DNA from: Comamonas sp. lk
GTDB lineage: Bacteria > Pseudomonadota > Gammaproteobacteria > Burkholderiales > Burkholderiaceae_C
Length of the DNA: 64,000 nucleotides
Assembly (NCBI GenBank): GCA_945860595.1
Contig: CAMAQV010000002.1
Coordinates: forward strand, 1 to 64,000
Direction: 5' to 3'
Each line of letters opens with the position of its first letter. Within the stretch, counting starts at the first letter, position 1. The position numbers and the translations under genes are program-made. The notes under the pieces were generated by a model. The model was not told the DNA's origin and searched no databases. It was given only the letters and a program-made list of their open reading frames with translations. Of this stretch, positions 63,496 to 64,000 are shown piece after piece.

Positions 63496-64000
63496 ATGAA
63501 ACTGCCCCCGATCGACGCTCACACGCTCGCATCCCTGATCGGAGTGACTTCGGACTTGGCTCTGGTCATCGACAAAGACGGCGTGGTGCAAGACGTCTCG
63601 GTGAAAAAAGATGATTTGGCCAGCCTGGCCTGCCACAACTGGGTCGGGCAGGCATGGATTGACACGGTCGCGGTGGACAGCCGCGGCAAAGTGCAGGACA
63701 TGTTGGCTTCCGCCTCGGATGGTGCCGATTTGCGTTGGCGCCATGTGAATCACCCCTCGCCTAAGGGCGTCGATGTCCCCGTGCAATACGCATTGGTCAA
63801 GTTTGAATCGGACGGGCGGTTTTTGGCGCTGGGACGCGACATGGAGGCCTTGGCGGCACTGCAGCGCCGCCTGGTGGAAACCCAGCAGGCCATGGAGCGC
63901 GATTACCAGCGCCTGCGGCACATCGAAACCCGTTACCGCATTCTGTTTGACACCTCGATTGAGGCGGTCATGCTGGTGGAGTCGAACACGCTGCGCGTCA
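63496..64000 (+). CDS. ppsR: Transcriptional regulator PpsR/CrtJ, N-terminal part (runs off the window)
   Basis: The frame from the ATG at 63496 is open to the last base and gives 168 residues. Seen are the N-terminal PAS domain (LIGVTSDLALVIDKDGVVQDVSV, WVGQAWIDTV and FLALGRDMEALAALQRRL), then a coiled linker (VETQQAMERDYQRLRHIETRYR) and the start of a second PAS domain (FDTSIEAVMLVES). This layout is that of PpsR/CrtJ, the aerobic repressor of photosynthesis genes; the C-terminal helix-turn-helix lies outside. A GTG at 63467 is in frame and would add ten residues. Matching operators occur upstream of crtE, bchX and ppsR itself, with a near match between bchF and ppaA. Confidence 0.88.
   Translation, partial: MKLPPIDAHTLASLIGVTSDLALVIDKDGVVQDVSVKKDDLASLACHNWVGQAWIDTVAVDSRGKVQDMLASASDGADLRWRHVNHPSPKGVDVPVQYALVKFESDGRFLALGRDMEALAALQRRLVETQQAMERDYQRLRHIETRYRILFDTSIEAVMLVESNTLRV

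Noticed and set aside
63460..63921. 153-codon open frame on the minus strand at the right edge
   Set aside because: The plus strand there encodes the PAS domain of PpsR, open to the window end; the minus frame is a shadow.

Overview
The window looks like chromosome from a purple anoxygenic phototroph of the Betaproteobacteria (Burkholderiales, most like Rhodoferax and relatives). It holds most of a photosynthesis gene cluster (PGC), a form I RuBisCO operon of the red-like type with CbbX, and a spheroidene-type carotenoid pathway including CrtA. The oxygen-dependent enzymes HemF and AcsF are both present. The genus is inferred from gene content and protein character; no database search was run. 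No tRNA, rRNA, insertion sequence, prophage or CRISPR was found, and no gap between genes exceeds about 300 bases.

Region 1 (1-11.4 kb) is housekeeping with a phosphate and envelope theme: the 3' part of ppk1, sixA, an LplT-type transporter, a GT-B glycosyltransferase, phosphatidylserine decarboxylase, a membrane-anchored class III aminotransferase homologue, a small membrane protein, UDP-glucose dehydrogenase, exopolyphosphatase and a secreted fasciclin-domain protein. Region 2 (11.6-18.3 kb) is the phosphate regulon pstSCAB-phoU-phoB-phoR, with Pho-box-like repeats at its head and two more candidates nearby. Region 3 (18.2-21.8 kb) carries a GT-C membrane protein, rpmE2 and rho.

Region 4 (22-29.5 kb) is the Calvin cycle operon cbbLSXYFPZ, divergent from cbbR. 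It gives RuBisCO, its activase, the two signature kinase/phosphatase steps and two HAD phosphatases for removing inhibitory or photorespiratory sugar phosphates. Region 5 (29.5-31.6 kb) has two convergent haem genes, hemF and hemE, which feed porphyrin into the neighbouring bacteriochlorophyll pathway.

Region 6 (31.6-64 kb) is the PGC. The rightward arm is crtE-crtF-bchXYZ-pufB-(small membrane protein)-pufA-pufLMC-crtA-crtD-crtC: carotenoids, chlorophyllide reductase, LH1 and the reaction centre. The leftward arm is a tightly overlapped superoperon of about 17 kb, bchF-bchN-bchB-bchH-bchL-bchM-lhaA-puhA-puhB-puhC-acsF-puhE-crtI-crtB. The arms converge on a small MazE/MazF-like toxin-antitoxin pair. 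At the right end ppaA and ppsR (cut by the window edge) diverge from bchF. TGT-N12-ACA sites typical of PpsR/CrtJ lie upstream of crtE, bchX and ppsR, a near match lies between bchF and ppaA, and an FNR-like box overlaps the bchX site. Together these suggest oxygen/redox control.

The most unusual element is a 74-residue, single-membrane-span protein encoded between pufB and pufA, where the two LH1 genes normally sit side by side. Other oddities are the lack of bchC between crtF and bchX, a crtC reading frame with no ordinary start codon near its homologous beginning, an in-frame 37-codon extension ahead of pufB coupled to the bchZ stop, and the toxin-antitoxin pair inside the PGC. bchC, bchG, bchP, bchI, bchD and puc genes are not in this window.
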